This document shows positions 17,059 through 25,957 of a stretch of 57,725 nucleotides of DNA, piece after piece. Numbering within the stretch: position 1 is the first letter of the stretch; the number at the start of each line of letters is the position of its first letter. The stretch lies in assembly GCA_041485385.1 (NCBI GenBank), contig JBGPJM010000002.1, positions 1 to 57,725 of the forward strand, written 5' to 3'. This DNA comes from JBGPJM01 sp041485385 (GTDB lineage: Bacteria > Planctomycetota > Phycisphaerae > Phycisphaerales > UBA1924). The notes under the pieces were generated by a model. The model did no database searches, had not been told where the DNA came from, and saw nothing but the letters and a program-made list of their open reading frames with translations. The position numbers and the translations under genes are program-made.

Positions 17059-18360
17059 TCACCAGAGCATCCGCACGCTGATCGTCTCCGGAATCGCCCG
17101 GAGCCGCTGGAGGATCGCCTCGCCGTCCGATGGGTCGACGTCGAGCACGACGTATCCGACATCCTGATTCGTCTGCAGGTACTCCGCGGCGATGTTGGCG
17201 CCCAGGTCGGCGATGATCGAGTGCATCTTGCTCAGCACACCCGGCACGTTGCGATGGAAGTGCAGGATGCGGTGCCGCCTCGGGACACCCGTGTCCGGCG
17301 TCGCGTCGCCGGGCTCCACAGCCTGGTCCACCCCCCCCACTCCCCCCGCCCCGCCCGCGCCTTGCTCCGGCAGTTCGACCTCGGGCACGTTCACCGCCCC
17401 AGTTGTCGAGCCGTTGTTGATAAACCGGAGCAGTTTCCCGCTCACATCGTGCGCGATGGCCTCCTGGGCCTCCGCGGTGCTCCCTCCGACATGCGGCGTC
17501 AGAATCACGTTCGCCACGCCGCGGAGCTCGCTCTGGAAGCCCTCCGAGTTCTCCGCCGGCTCGTCGGGGAAGACATCGATCGCCGCCCCGCCCAGCCTCC
17601 CCGACCTCAGCCCCACCGCCAGCGCCGGCAGGTCGACGATCGTCCCCCGCGCGTTGTTGATCAGGAGCACCCCCGTCCTCATAGCGCCGATCTCGGGCGC
17701 GCCGATCATCCCCTTGGTCCGCGCCGTGGCCGGCACGTGGAGTGTGACCACGTCGGCCTGCGAGAGGAGTTCTGCCAGCGAACGAGCGGCCCGCGCATTA
17801 CCGATTGGTAGCCTTGGCACGATGTCGTAATACACCACGCGCATCCCCATCGCCTCGGCCAGAACCGAGACCTGGGAGCCGATGTGCCCGTACCCGACGA
17901 TCCCCAGCACCTTTCCCCGCACCTCGCGGGCGCCTTCAGCGGATTTGTCCCACACGCCGCGGTGCATCTGCTCGCTCTTGACTATCAGCCGGCGCATGAG
18001 CGCCACCACCTCGGCGACCGTGAGCTCGGCCACGCTGCGCGTGTTCGAGAACGGCGAGTTGAATACGGGCACGCCCGCGGCGCAGGCACGCCGGAGGTCG
18101 ACCTGGTTGGTCCCGATGCAGAAGCACCCGACCGCCAGCAGGCGGGGCAGCTTTCCGAACGTGGACGGATCGACGTGCGACTTGGACCGGATCCCCAGCA
18201 CCGTCGCCCCGTCGGCGATGGCGGCAAGCTCCTCCCCTGTTGCTCCCTTCGGGAAACACGTCACGCTGAACCCGTCGCGAGCGAACGCCTCCTCCGCCGC
18301 CGGGTGGATGTTCTCCAGCAACGCGACCCTGAGTTTCTCCTTGGGGAAGGATGTCCGCAT
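17059..18360 (-). CDS. serA: D-3-phosphoglycerate dehydrogenase
   Basis: A 433-residue SerA, which oxidises 3-phosphoglycerate to 3-phosphohydroxypyruvate with NAD in the first step of serine synthesis. The E. coli-type substrate/cofactor motif CIGTNQVDL, the Rossmann loop GIVGYGHIGSQV, the catalytic Arg in NNARGTIVD, the Glu in the DVFPDEPAEN segment and the catalytic His in TPHVGGST are all present. Residues about 355-430 form a C-terminal ACT domain (HFHRNVPGVLSKMHSIIADL), which in this type gives feedback control by serine. Between the catalytic part and the ACT domain lies an extra Gly/Ala/Pro-rich insert of about 30 residues. It precedes uppP's stop by about 40 bp on the same strand, downstream of uppP. 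Confidence 0.95.
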   Translation of the reverse strand: MRTSFPKEKLRVALLENIHPAAEEAFARDGFSVTCFPKGATGEELAAIADGATVLGIRSKSHVDPSTFGKLPRLLAVGCFCIGTNQVDLRRACAAGVPVFNSPFSNTRSVAELTVAEVVALMRRLIVKSEQMHRGVWDKSAEGAREVRGKVLGIVGYGHIGSQVSVLAEAMGMRVVYYDIVPRLPIGNARAARSLAELLSQADVVTLHVPATARTKGMIGAPEIGAMRTGVLLINNARGTIVDLPALAVGLRSGRLGGAAIDVFPDEPAENSEGFQSELRGVANVILTPHVGGSTAEAQEAIAHDVSGKLLRFINNGSTTGAVNVPEVELPEQGAGGAGGVGGVDQAVEPGDATPDTGVPRRHRILHFHRNVPGVLSKMHSIIADLGANIAAEYLQTNQDVGYVVLDVDPSDGEAILQRLRAIPETISVRMLW

Positions 18361-18402
18361 TCTCTGCTCGCCGCGCTTGACCCATTGACTCCGTCGCTCG
18401 CC

Positions 18403-19341
18403 TCAGAACTTGAGATTCTCGGTGGCGATCATCCCGAGCAGGACCGTCCCGACGACGATCCGATACCAGCCGAAGACGCTCAGCCCGTGCCGGTTGAGGA
18501 AGATCACCAGGAACCTTACTGCGACGGCGGCCGCGGCCGTCGATACCAGAAGCCCGACGACGACCGGGAGCGCCCCGATCTGCTCGAACAGATTCCCGTG
18601 ACCGCCGTGGGCGACGCCGCCCGAGTCGCGGGCGGACTTCATGTTCTTGTACAGGCTGTACAGCGTCGCGGCGCCGAGCGTGGGCAACCCAAGCAGGAAC
18701 GAGAACTCGGCCGCGGCGGCGGGCCGGAACCCGATCGCCTCGGCGCCCGTGATCGTCATCATCGAGCGGCTGGTGCCGGGCCACATCGAGACGACCTGCA
18801 TCAGGCCGATGAAGAGCGCCTTGACCGGCGTCACGTCCTCGACGCCGCCGCCGGCGATCTCGCCGGGAGGGAGCTCGATATCCCCATCCGCGCCCGGTTG
18901 CATCGGGGTCCCGAAGACGCCCCTGGCGCGCAGCCGCTCGAACACGATCATGTACACGCCGCCCACGACCATGGCCCCGGCGACCGGCCACGCGTGGAAC
19001 AGGTGTGACCTGATCCAGTCGTTGGCGAGCGTGCCGATGACCGCCGCGGGCAGGAAGGCGATCATGAGGTTAGCCAGCAGGCGCAGGCCGGCGCGATCGC
19101 GCCCCAGCATGCCGCGCAGCATCTGCACGATCCGCGGCCAGTACAGCCCAGCAACGGCCAGGATCGCGCCGCCCTGGATCACGATGCTCAGAGAGTCGAG
19201 CGCCTCGTGCGTGCCCTGTCCCTCACCCGTGCGCAGCCCCAAGAGCGCTTCGGCGAGGACGACGTGACCCGTCGAGCTCACCGGCAGGTATTCGCTCATG
19301 CCCTCGACCAGCCCCAGCACGACCGCCTGCCAGATCTCCAA
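18403..19341 (-). CDS. uppP: Undecaprenyl-diphosphatase UppP/BacA
   Basis: A 312-residue integral membrane protein that dephosphorylates undecaprenyl diphosphate to recycle the lipid carrier of cell-wall synthesis. The two active-site segments are present: EGMSEYLPVSSTGH near residues 13-26 and PGTSRSMMTI near residues 190-200. About eight hydrophobic segments are visible. A Pro/Gly/Asp-rich loop of about 25 residues between them (near 145-170) is longer than usual. The start is a TTG at 19341; AGGAG lies 7 nt upstream on the minus strand and the EIWQA-type opening fits the family. serA follows on the same strand after about 40 bp. The presence of uppP fits a peptidoglycan-containing planctomycete. 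Confidence 0.95.
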   Translation of the reverse strand: MEIWQAVVLGLVEGMSEYLPVSSTGHVVLAEALLGLRTGEGQGTHEALDSLSIVIQGGAILAVAGLYWPRIVQMLRGMLGRDRAGLRLLANLMIAFLPAAVIGTLANDWIRSHLFHAWPVAGAMVVGGVYMIVFERLRARGVFGTPMQPGADGDIELPPGEIAGGGVEDVTPVKALFIGLMQVVSMWPGTSRSMMTITGAEAIGFRPAAAAEFSFLLGLPTLGAATLYSLYKNMKSARDSGGVAHGGHGNLFEQIGALPVVVGLLVSTAAAAVAVRFLVIFLNRHGLSVFGWYRIVVGTVLLGMIATENLKF

Positions 19342-19388
19342 GGCGCGCTCCTTGCACCCTCATCACCGGACCGCGCGAACGTAGCGCG

Positions 19389-20156
19389 TCACTTCGGCTT
19401 CTTCCGCATGCCATCGATCATCATCGCCCAGGCGCTGCCGGCCTGATCAACCACGGCCTTCGGGCCCACCATCTTGATAAACACCGTCCCCTGCGGCCCC
19501 TCCACCACCGCGCCCTTGAGCGCGTAGCCCGGGCGCTCGGTTGCCTCGGCTCCGGGCATCGAGTCCTTGTAGGTCCCGTCCAGCTCCACCAGCGTGACGG
19601 TCACGCCCGCCACGATGCGGTGCTTCGGCATCGGCACGGCAGGCCCGCCGCTGGTCAGGAACTGCCCCGCCCATCGATCGATATTCGCCTCGACCGATCC
19701 GCCGATGCCGGTCGAAAAGGTCACCACGGCCTCGCCCTCGCCGTCGGGGCTCTTGACATGAAGCTCGGCCTTGCGCATCGCGTTGGCAGGCTGGACACGC
19801 TCCCATGCGGTGGGCGCCGACCATACCAGTCCGGTGATCTCGAGCGATGCCGTCTCCCCGCTCATCTCACCGGCCATCCCCACCGCTTCGGCCTGCTTGT
19901 TTTCGGCCTGGGCCACCACGTCCCTGGCCGTCTTGGCCGACCGACCCAGCAGCGACTTGGGCTGCTCCGACAGTCCCGACAGGGCACCGTTGCTCCCACT
20001 CTGCTGCGTGCCACCGCCCGCCGGCGCGGGTGGCGGCGGGGCAGGCGGCGAAGACGATGGTTCTTCGCAACCGGCCAGGCCTGCCATCGCGGCAGAGATC
20101 CCCAAGACGAGCAATACCCCGAAACGCCCTGCGCGATGTCCAATGTGGCGGTTCAT
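19389..20156 (-). CDS. Lipoprotein of unknown function
   Basis: A 255-residue predicted lipoprotein: a basic start with several His/Arg, a hydrophobic stretch, and a lipobox GLAGC. A Ser/Pro/Gly-rich low-complexity linker of about 35 residues follows, then a mixed alpha/beta domain (from about residue 100) with no motif I can name. The second ATG at 20156 is preferred over the one at 20162, because TAGACT ends exactly 6 nt before it and neither has a Shine-Dalgarno. It is divergent from the TrmH-family gene across about 70 bp and lies upstream of uppP on the same strand. The function is unknown. Confidence 0.8.
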   Translation of the reverse strand: MNRHIGHRAGRFGVLLVLGISAAMAGLAGCEEPSSSPPAPPPPAPAGGGTQQSGSNGALSGLSEQPKSLLGRSAKTARDVVAQAENKQAEAVGMAGEMSGETASLEITGLVWSAPTAWERVQPANAMRKAELHVKSPDGEGEAVVTFSTGIGGSVEANIDRWAGQFLTSGGPAVPMPKHRIVAGVTVTLVELDGTYKDSMPGAEATERPGYALKGAVVEGPQGTVFIKMVGPKAVVDQAGSAWAMMIDGMRKKPK

Positions 20157-20162
20157 GTGCAT

Positions 20163-20168
20163 AGTCTA
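20163..20168 (-). promoter_or_regulatory. Probable -10 element (TAGACT), leaderless arrangement
   Basis: On the minus strand TAGACT is followed by 6 nt and the ATG at 20156. This spacing is the reason for preferring that start over the one at 20162. Confidence 0.35.
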
Positions 20169-20228
20169 CGGCACATCGGGCTTCGCGGCCCCCCCTACCC
20201 CCGCGAAACCGATCCCGACGCTCGTTCC

Positions 20229-21122
20229 ATGCCGACCATCCCGATCCAATCCATTTCTGACCCCCGAGTGGCCGAGTACGTCGGCGTCCGCGAGTCCGAG
20301 CTCCGGAAGGACCGCTTCGACGCGCCGGGGGGGCTTTTCATCGCCGAGGGTGAGCTCGTGGTCCGACGGCTGTTTGCGTCGTCCTACGCCACCCGCTCAG
20401 TTCTCACGACGCCGATGCGGCTGAACAGCATCCGCGACGTCGTCGACGCCCTGCCCCAAGATACTCCCGTTTTCGTCGTCGACCAACAGACCATGAACGG
20501 CATCGTCGGGTTCAACATCCATCGCGGCCTGCTGGCCATCGGCGTTCGGGGACACGAGCCGCCCATTGACCGGGTTCTCGCCGCGGCGTCCATACTTGTC
20601 GTCCTTGAGAACCTCGTCAACCACGACAACCTTGGCGCCATTTTCCGCAATACCGCTGCCCTCGCCGGGCCTTCCGCGGCCATCCTGCTCTCGCCCCGCT
20701 GCGCCGATCCGCTCTATCGCAAGTCCATACGTGTTTCTGTCGGGCATGCCCTGGCCGTTCCATTCGCCCGGCTCGGCCCGTGGCCTGAGGCGGTGGATCG
20801 GCTGCGACAGGCGGGTTTTCTTCTCCTCGCGCTCACCCCCGATCCCGGCGCCGAGGACATCGTTGCAGTTTCGCAAGAACTCATGGTTCAACCCGGCCAA
20901 CATCGCTTGGCGTTGCTCCTCGGGGGCGAAGGCCCAGGCCTTACCACCGAAGCCCAAACATATTCCGATCGCCGAGTCCGGATCGATATGCCGGGGCGGG
21001 ACAGGGAAACGAACACGGGCGTCGATTCACTGAATGTCGCAACCGCCGCATCGATCGCCCTTCACCGTCTTCATCCGCCCTCTGGGGGAACTTTGCAAGC
21101 CGCGGTGGGGCCTATGCTATGA
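20229..21122 (+). CDS. TrmH/SpoU-family RNA 2'-O-methyltransferase
   Basis: A 297-residue SPOUT methyltransferase. All three family motifs are visible: motif 1 with ENLVNHDNLGAIFRN (Asn and Arg of the active site), motif 2 with LLLGGEGPGL, and motif 3 with SLNVATAASIALH, which forms the SAM-binding trefoil knot. The N-terminal third is the variable substrate-binding part that includes FIAEGELVVRRL, as in 23S rRNA guanosine methyltransferases of the RlmB/TsnR type. The frame is open far upstream, but the ATG at 20229 gives the right length. It overlaps nothing and ends about 175 bp before the tandem-thioredoxin gene. The target nucleotide cannot be assigned from sequence alone. Confidence 0.9.
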   Translation: MPTIPIQSISDPRVAEYVGVRESELRKDRFDAPGGLFIAEGELVVRRLFASSYATRSVLTTPMRLNSIRDVVDALPQDTPVFVVDQQTMNGIVGFNIHRGLLAIGVRGHEPPIDRVLAAASILVVLENLVNHDNLGAIFRNTAALAGPSAAILLSPRCADPLYRKSIRVSVGHALAVPFARLGPWPEAVDRLRQAGFLLLALTPDPGAEDIVAVSQELMVQPGQHRLALLLGGEGPGLTTEAQTYSDRRVRIDMPGRDRETNTGVDSLNVATAASIALHRLHPPSGGTLQAAVGPML

Positions 21123-21297
21123 ACTCTTCGGGGGCTGCCCGGGCGGTCCTGCACGGGGTTCATGCTTGCGGTATTCCCTATCAAGATTGTTGTTGCGGCA
21201 GCGGGAGGTATCCCCGATACTGGAACCTCACAGGCCGCTGATCTGTAGACTTTCCCGACTGAACCGAAAGAAACCCGTCAACCAAGGAGGCTTTCGA

Positions 21298-22506
21298 ATG
21301 AGAATCGGCACCAAGTTCGCTTCCGCGATGATCATCGCGCTTGCCGCCGGCGCGGCATTCGCCGATGATCCGGTCGCGCGCGAGGGCGCGGGCCAGCACC
21401 GCACGGCCCTCGATCAAATGGAACTCAAGCCCGTGCCAGCGGACCTGTGGTCGAGCCTTTCCGATTGGACCAATGGCGAGGCGATCAGCGCCGCCTCGAT
21501 CAAGGACAAGGTGGTCATCATCGGGACATGGTCGAGTTTCTACACACCGTCGCAGAGCGCGCTGACGCTGCTCCAGAAGCTCAGCGATGCGAACGCCAAG
21601 GATGGCCTTGTCGTCCTGGGTGTCCATGACTCCAAGGAATGGGACGCGGGCAAGAAGCTGGCCGAGGGTAAGGGCGTCAAGTTCCTGCTGGCCCACGACG
21701 TCAACCGCCAGTTCCGCAAGACCCTCGATGTAGACCAGGATCCGGACTTCTACGTGATCGATCGCGCCGGTAACCTCCGCTATGCGGACATCGTCACCAG
21801 CTCGGTCGAGACGGCCGTCGCGAATGTGTTGAAAGAGACCCCCTCGGAGGCCGCCGAGGCCGCCAAGGTTCCGGCCAAGCTCGCCGCCGACGCGGCGAAG
21901 AAGGCCGACCAGACCAAGGACATCGCCGGCGACCTGAAGCCGGGTCAGGTGATCGAGGTCGCGTTCACACAGCCCGACGCTGCGTCGTACAAGAAGGCCG
22001 CGTGGCCCGAGAAGAACACCTCCGTGCAGAATGCCACCGACGTGCAGGGCAGCGCCCTGCCCGCCGCGCTGGGCAACGAGAGCTGGATCACCAAGAAGGC
22101 CAACACCGCCGGGCGCGTCGTCGTCCTGGACTTTTGGGCCACCTGGTGCGGCCCCTGCAAGAGGGCCATGCCCAAGCTGGACGACCTCTACAAGGCCAAC
22201 AAGGCTAACCTCGCCATCATCGGCATCTCAGACGAGCCGCAGAGCAAGGTCGAGGGCTTCCTGAAGGAGCACAAGCACGCCTACTTCCAGTCCGTGGATG
22301 AGAAGAAGACCGTGTTCACCGCGCTCGGCCTGACGGCGATCCCGCACTGCGTCATTCTTTCCAGCGACGGCATTGTCCGCTGGCAGGGAAACCCTCTTGA
22401 CGACAACTTCACGAAGGCCGTCATGACGACCCTCAACGCCGACCCGGGCGTTAAGGCCCGACAGAAGGCCGAGCAGGAGTACCTCAGCAAGAAGGCGGGC
22501 GGCTGA
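21298..22506 (+). CDS. Exported tandem thioredoxin-like (TlpA family) protein
   Basis: A 402-residue protein. A clean signal peptide ends at about residue 22 (AGAAFADD). Two thioredoxin-like domains follow. The second (about 255-385) is a normal TlpA/ResA-type domain with the active site WCGPC (Cys284 and Cys287) and the cis-Pro in AIPHC. The first (about 40-180) has the same layout, but the active-site position reads WSSFYTPS (from Trp78), so both cysteines are missing and it cannot be a dithiol redox enzyme. An Ala/Lys-rich helix links the two. It would act in the periplasm on disulfides, perhaps in cytochrome c maturation or thiol reduction. AAGGAGG stands 7 nt before the ATG, the strongest ribosome-binding site in the window. 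An intrinsic terminator follows. Confidence 0.88.
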   Translation: MRIGTKFASAMIIALAAGAAFADDPVAREGAGQHRTALDQMELKPVPADLWSSLSDWTNGEAISAASIKDKVVIIGTWSSFYTPSQSALTLLQKLSDANAKDGLVVLGVHDSKEWDAGKKLAEGKGVKFLLAHDVNRQFRKTLDVDQDPDFYVIDRAGNLRYADIVTSSVETAVANVLKETPSEAAEAAKVPAKLAADAAKKADQTKDIAGDLKPGQVIEVAFTQPDAASYKKAAWPEKNTSVQNATDVQGSALPAALGNESWITKKANTAGRVVVLDFWATWCGPCKRAMPKLDDLYKANKANLAIIGISDEPQSKVEGFLKEHKHAYFQSVDEKKTVFTALGLTAIPHCVILSSDGIVRWQGNPLDDNFTKAVMTTLNADPGVKARQKAEQEYLSKKAGG

Positions 22507-22536
22507 TCCGCCGACGATCCTGTCATGTTCCCCCAG

Positions 22537-22564
22537 CGCCGGCGTCCCAGACGCCGGCGTTTTT
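22537..22564 (+). terminator. Intrinsic terminator after the tandem-thioredoxin gene
   Basis: A perfect 10-bp stem (CGCCGGCGTC at 22537-22546 with GACGCCGGCG at 22550-22559), a 3-nt loop, then TTTTT at 22560-22564. It begins about 30 bp after the stop codon. Confidence 0.9.
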
Positions 22565-22634
22565 CTTGGCCGACAACGACTCCGCCGACACGATTGCCGC
22601 CTGCTATTCTTGCGTCCTGAACGCAGGATCCAGC

Positions 22635-23540
22635 ATGACCGCCGTCCCCTTCCCCATCCAGCAGGACCAGACCGGCCCGTTACCCGGCTGCGTAACGATC
22701 CGTCTCGAGCAGCCCGGATCCCCGGTCATTGTTCTTGACCAGTCTCTCATTCAGCGGCTGGAGGTCACCTTCCGGGCGCTCCCGTCCACCACCACCGGGC
22801 TCGTTCTCGCCTCCGCCTCCGAGAAGGTCTTCATTGCCGGCGCCGACCTGAAAGCGATCGACCTCTGGCCGGACGGTCAACTCAACGCTTACCTCGCTCA
22901 CGGGGCGATGGTTTTCGGCATGCTCGCCGATCTGCCGTTTCCCACCGTCGCCGCGATCAACGGAGCCGCCCTCGGGGGCGGCCTCGAGATCGCGATGTAC
23001 TGCGACGGCCTGGTCGCCGCCCCGTCACCGACCGGGACGCCGTACCCGATCGGTCTCCCTGAGGCGAGCCTGTGCATCTGCCCGGGGTGGGGAGGGACGA
23101 ACCTCCTCCCCGCTCGCCTGGACCCGATGCAGGCCATCAGGATGACCGCCGAGGGCAAGACAATCCCGTTCGACACGGCCGCCAAGACCGGCCTTTTCGA
23201 CCGCCTTGCCCCCACCTCCTCGGACCTGTTGGTGACCGCCAAGAGCTGGCTGGCCGAGCGACGTGCGTCAGGCGGCCTGCGCCGCGATGGCGCGCCGTTG
23301 CGTTGGATCGGCCGCCCCGACCGGCAGGCCGCGACGCTGGCCGCGTTCCTTGAACTCAAGGGCTCCCTCGCCCCCACCGACGCAGCACGTGCGGTCTATC
23401 GCGCCATCGAGGCCGGGCTCGAGCACGGTTGGAAGGCCGCGCTCGAGATCGAACGGCGGGAACTCGTCCGCCTGCGATCGATGCCTGCCGGACGCGCGGC
23501 GATCAAGGTTTTCTTCGAAAGGACGTCGAAGTCGCGGTGA
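22635..23540 (+). CDS. Enoyl-CoA hydratase/isomerase family protein (crotonase fold)
   Basis: A 301-residue crotonase-type protein resembling the N-terminal hydratase domain of FadB/FadJ. The oxyanion-hole segments are IAGADLKAI and NGAALGGGLEIAMYCD, and both catalytic Glu positions are occupied: one in GGGLEIA and one in GLPEASL, followed by the PGWGGT loop. There is no 3-hydroxyacyl-CoA dehydrogenase domain. The C-terminal third, with two Arg-rich helices, is longer than in short crotonases. The ATG at 22635 is chosen because the family similarity begins a few residues later; 23 further open codons upstream overlap the terminator region. It precedes an acyl-CoA dehydrogenase after about 280 bp, consistent with a fatty-acid oxidation context. 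The exact substrate is unknown. Confidence 0.87.
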   Translation: MTAVPFPIQQDQTGPLPGCVTIRLEQPGSPVIVLDQSLIQRLEVTFRALPSTTTGLVLASASEKVFIAGADLKAIDLWPDGQLNAYLAHGAMVFGMLADLPFPTVAAINGAALGGGLEIAMYCDGLVAAPSPTGTPYPIGLPEASLCICPGWGGTNLLPARLDPMQAIRMTAEGKTIPFDTAAKTGLFDRLAPTSSDLLVTAKSWLAERRASGGLRRDGAPLRWIGRPDRQAATLAAFLELKGSLAPTDAARAVYRAIEAGLEHGWKAALEIERRELVRLRSMPAGRAAIKVFFERTSKSR

Positions 23541-23822
23541 GAGGCGCCGGGACGACTGATGAGGTAAGCCCAACGGTCGGGTGCGATCGCTGACATCTGC
23601 CTTGGCACGATATGCGTGCGCGGCGATGGCCAGACAGGGACTTTTCCCCGAAGTTGCCCGCGTTCCTCCGAATCCAGCCGTCTCACGACGGCTCCGGTCA
23701 GGCGGGACGCTATGCTCCGCTGTCCGCCTCCCGTTCGACGGGAATAATGCCGCTGACCCGACGATGGCGGGCTTGACACTTCGCCCGGTTTTATCCACGG
23801 GGCACAGACGAGACAGCAGATC

Positions 23823-25814
23823 ATGACCGACCTGAAGAACCTCAAGAACATCTCCGAACAGGACCGCAAGCTCATCGAGGATGCGGAGTCGCTGCTGGGG
23901 CCCGAGCCGTCGTCGATGGGCTTCGTGAAGAACTTCTTCTGGGGGAACCTCCGTCAGGAGCTGGTCTTCCCCTATCCGCAGGCCGACGCCGAGGAGACTG
24001 CTCGCTGCGACCAGTTGCTGGCCGCGCTCGACGAGTATCTGCGCAAGGAGCATCCCGCGGTTCAAATCGACCAGGAGCAGGAAATCCCGCGCTGGGTCAT
24101 CGAGCGGCTCTTCCAGCTGGGCGTGCTGGGGATGACCATTCCCAAGGAGCACGGAGGGGGCGGGTTGGGGATCACTTCGTACAACCGCGTCCTGGAGCGG
24201 ATCGGTCAATCCTGCGGCTCCACCGCCGTGCTCGTCTCCGCGCACCAATCCATCGGCTGCAAGGCGATCATGCTCTTCGGGACCGACGAGCAGAAGAAGC
24301 AATGGCTGCCCCACCTTGCCAGCGACTGGCTGAGCGCGTTCTGTCTTTCCGAGCCCAATGTCGGCTGCGACGCCGGCGGCCAGGAGACCCGGTGCGAACT
24401 CTCCGCCGACGGTGAGCACTACATCCTCAACGGCGAGAAGAAGTGGGCCACTTCCGGCGCGCTCTCGGCCATCTTCACCGTCATGGCCAAGCAGAAGATC
24501 AAGGACCCCAAGACCGGCCTGGAGACCGAGAAGGTCACCGCCCTGGTCTGCACGCCCGACATGGAGGGCGTGGATATCTTCCAGAAGAATCGCACCAAGT
24601 GCGGCATCCGCGGCACCTGGCAGGCCCGCATCCGCTTCCGGAACGTCCGCGTGCCCAGGGCCAACCTCTTGAGCAAGGAAGGCCGCGGCCTCAACGTCGC
24701 GCTCACTTGCCTCAACTACGGGCGCTGCACGCTCTCGGCGGGCATGCTCGGCGGCGCCCGGCGGTGCATGGACCAGGCCGTCAAATGGTCGCAGACGCGC
24801 TACCAGTTCGGGCGCCCGCTGGCGGACTTCGAGCTGGTCAAGGCGCAGATCGCGCACATGGCCGCTCTTTGCTACGCGATGGACGCGGTCCTCTACATGA
24901 CCACGAGCATGCTCGACCGGCACGACGAGGACATCATGCTCGAGACTGCGATCTGCAAGGTCTTCTGCTCGGAGATGGGCTGGCGCGCGGTCAACGACGC
25001 CATGCAGATCATGGGCGGCGAGTCCTACATGACCGAGAACGAGGTCGAGCGCGTCTTCCGCGACTCCCGCATCAACCTCATCGTCGAAGGGGCCAACGAG
25101 GTCATGCAGTCGTTCATCTTCGCATACGGCGGCAAGCAGCTCGCCGAGAAGATGCTCAGCATCCAGGACGCCGTCGGCTGGGATCCGGACGAGGGGCTTG
25201 TTGCCAACATTTCTCGCATTTTCAGGAACATGTCCAAGTCGACGGTCCGCAAGGCGGCCGTGCCCCTGGGCATCGAACTGTTCCTGGGCATCCGGCGCAA
25301 GGCTCCGGCCCTCACGATCATCCACTCCTCGCTCGCCGTCGAGGCCGATCGGTTCGCCCGCATGGTCCGCGAGCACAGCCACCAGTTCAAGCAGGCTTCC
25401 AGGCGGTACCGCGACGCGATCGTCCACCGCCAGGCCGTTCAGGCGCGCGTCGCCGACACCGGCGTCTGGCTGCACGCCTGGGCGTGCACGCTCAGCCGCC
25501 TCGACCACGACATCCGCCAGGGACGCGAGGGGGCCGAGTTTGAGCGGGACAGGGCCGCGGCCATGCACTTCTTCGATCTCTGCGAGACCGAGATTCACGA
25601 CAACTTCAGGCATCTGTACGACAACGCGGACGACTCGATGCTCGCCGCCGCCGCCGCCGCCCTGAGGTACTCCGACACTCTCGCCAACGATCTCTTTTCG
25701 ATCCCCGAGCGATCACCGGTCGCGGCCGGCACGGGGCGGACCCTCAAGCAGGACGGGATCAAGCAGTTCCCCGGGGACTCGCCTGTCGGCACGGTGAAGA
25801 GCGCGGCCACGTGA
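23823..25814 (+). CDS. Acyl-CoA dehydrogenase (long form)
   Basis: A 663-residue FAD enzyme for alpha-beta oxidation of acyl-CoA. The core (residues about 75-450) shows the family segments LSEPNVGCDAG, the following substrate/flavin loop GEKKWATSG, the YQFGRPLADFEL segment and QIMGGESYMTEN. The catalytic Glu lies in NLIVEGANEVMQ. About 200 extra residues at the C-terminus form a helical domain as in very-long-chain and ACAD9-type enzymes, which suggests long-chain substrates. The ATG at 23823 follows the preceding crotonase gene by about 280 bp; I see nothing coding in that gap. The next gene is the pyruvate dehydrogenase E1 alpha subunit, in the same direction but with its own -10 element. 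Confidence 0.93.
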   Translation: MTDLKNLKNISEQDRKLIEDAESLLGPEPSSMGFVKNFFWGNLRQELVFPYPQADAEETARCDQLLAALDEYLRKEHPAVQIDQEQEIPRWVIERLFQLGVLGMTIPKEHGGGGLGITSYNRVLERIGQSCGSTAVLVSAHQSIGCKAIMLFGTDEQKKQWLPHLASDWLSAFCLSEPNVGCDAGGQETRCELSADGEHYILNGEKKWATSGALSAIFTVMAKQKIKDPKTGLETEKVTALVCTPDMEGVDIFQKNRTKCGIRGTWQARIRFRNVRVPRANLLSKEGRGLNVALTCLNYGRCTLSAGMLGGARRCMDQAVKWSQTRYQFGRPLADFELVKAQIAHMAALCYAMDAVLYMTTSMLDRHDEDIMLETAICKVFCSEMGWRAVNDAMQIMGGESYMTENEVERVFRDSRINLIVEGANEVMQSFIFAYGGKQLAEKMLSIQDAVGWDPDEGLVANISRIFRNMSKSTVRKAAVPLGIELFLGIRRKAPALTIIHSSLAVEADRFARMVREHSHQFKQASRRYRDAIVHRQAVQARVADTGVWLHAWACTLSRLDHDIRQGREGAEFERDRAAAMHFFDLCETEIHDNFRHLYDNADDSMLAAAAAALRYSDTLANDLFSIPERSPVAAGTGRTLKQDGIKQFPGDSPVGTVKSAAT

Positions 25815-25910
25815 TGGCGGCCATGGGCCCAGGCACGGCCCGATCGCTCCCCCGAGGCCAGAATTCACCCGTTGCGCCCGATCGGCCCGGCACATTGGAG
25901 GGCGCACCCG

Positions 25911-25916
25911 TATAAT
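25911..25916 (+). promoter_or_regulatory. Consensus -10 element (TATAAT) of the pyruvate dehydrogenase genes
   Basis: A perfect TATAAT, 41 nt before the E1-alpha ATG. No convincing -35 hexamer lies 16-18 bp upstream. GGAG at 25947-25950 is the ribosome-binding site. Confidence 0.45.
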
Positions 25917-25957
25917 CGGGCCGCGCGGCGGGGCATGGCCGCGCTCGGAGGCCGGCG

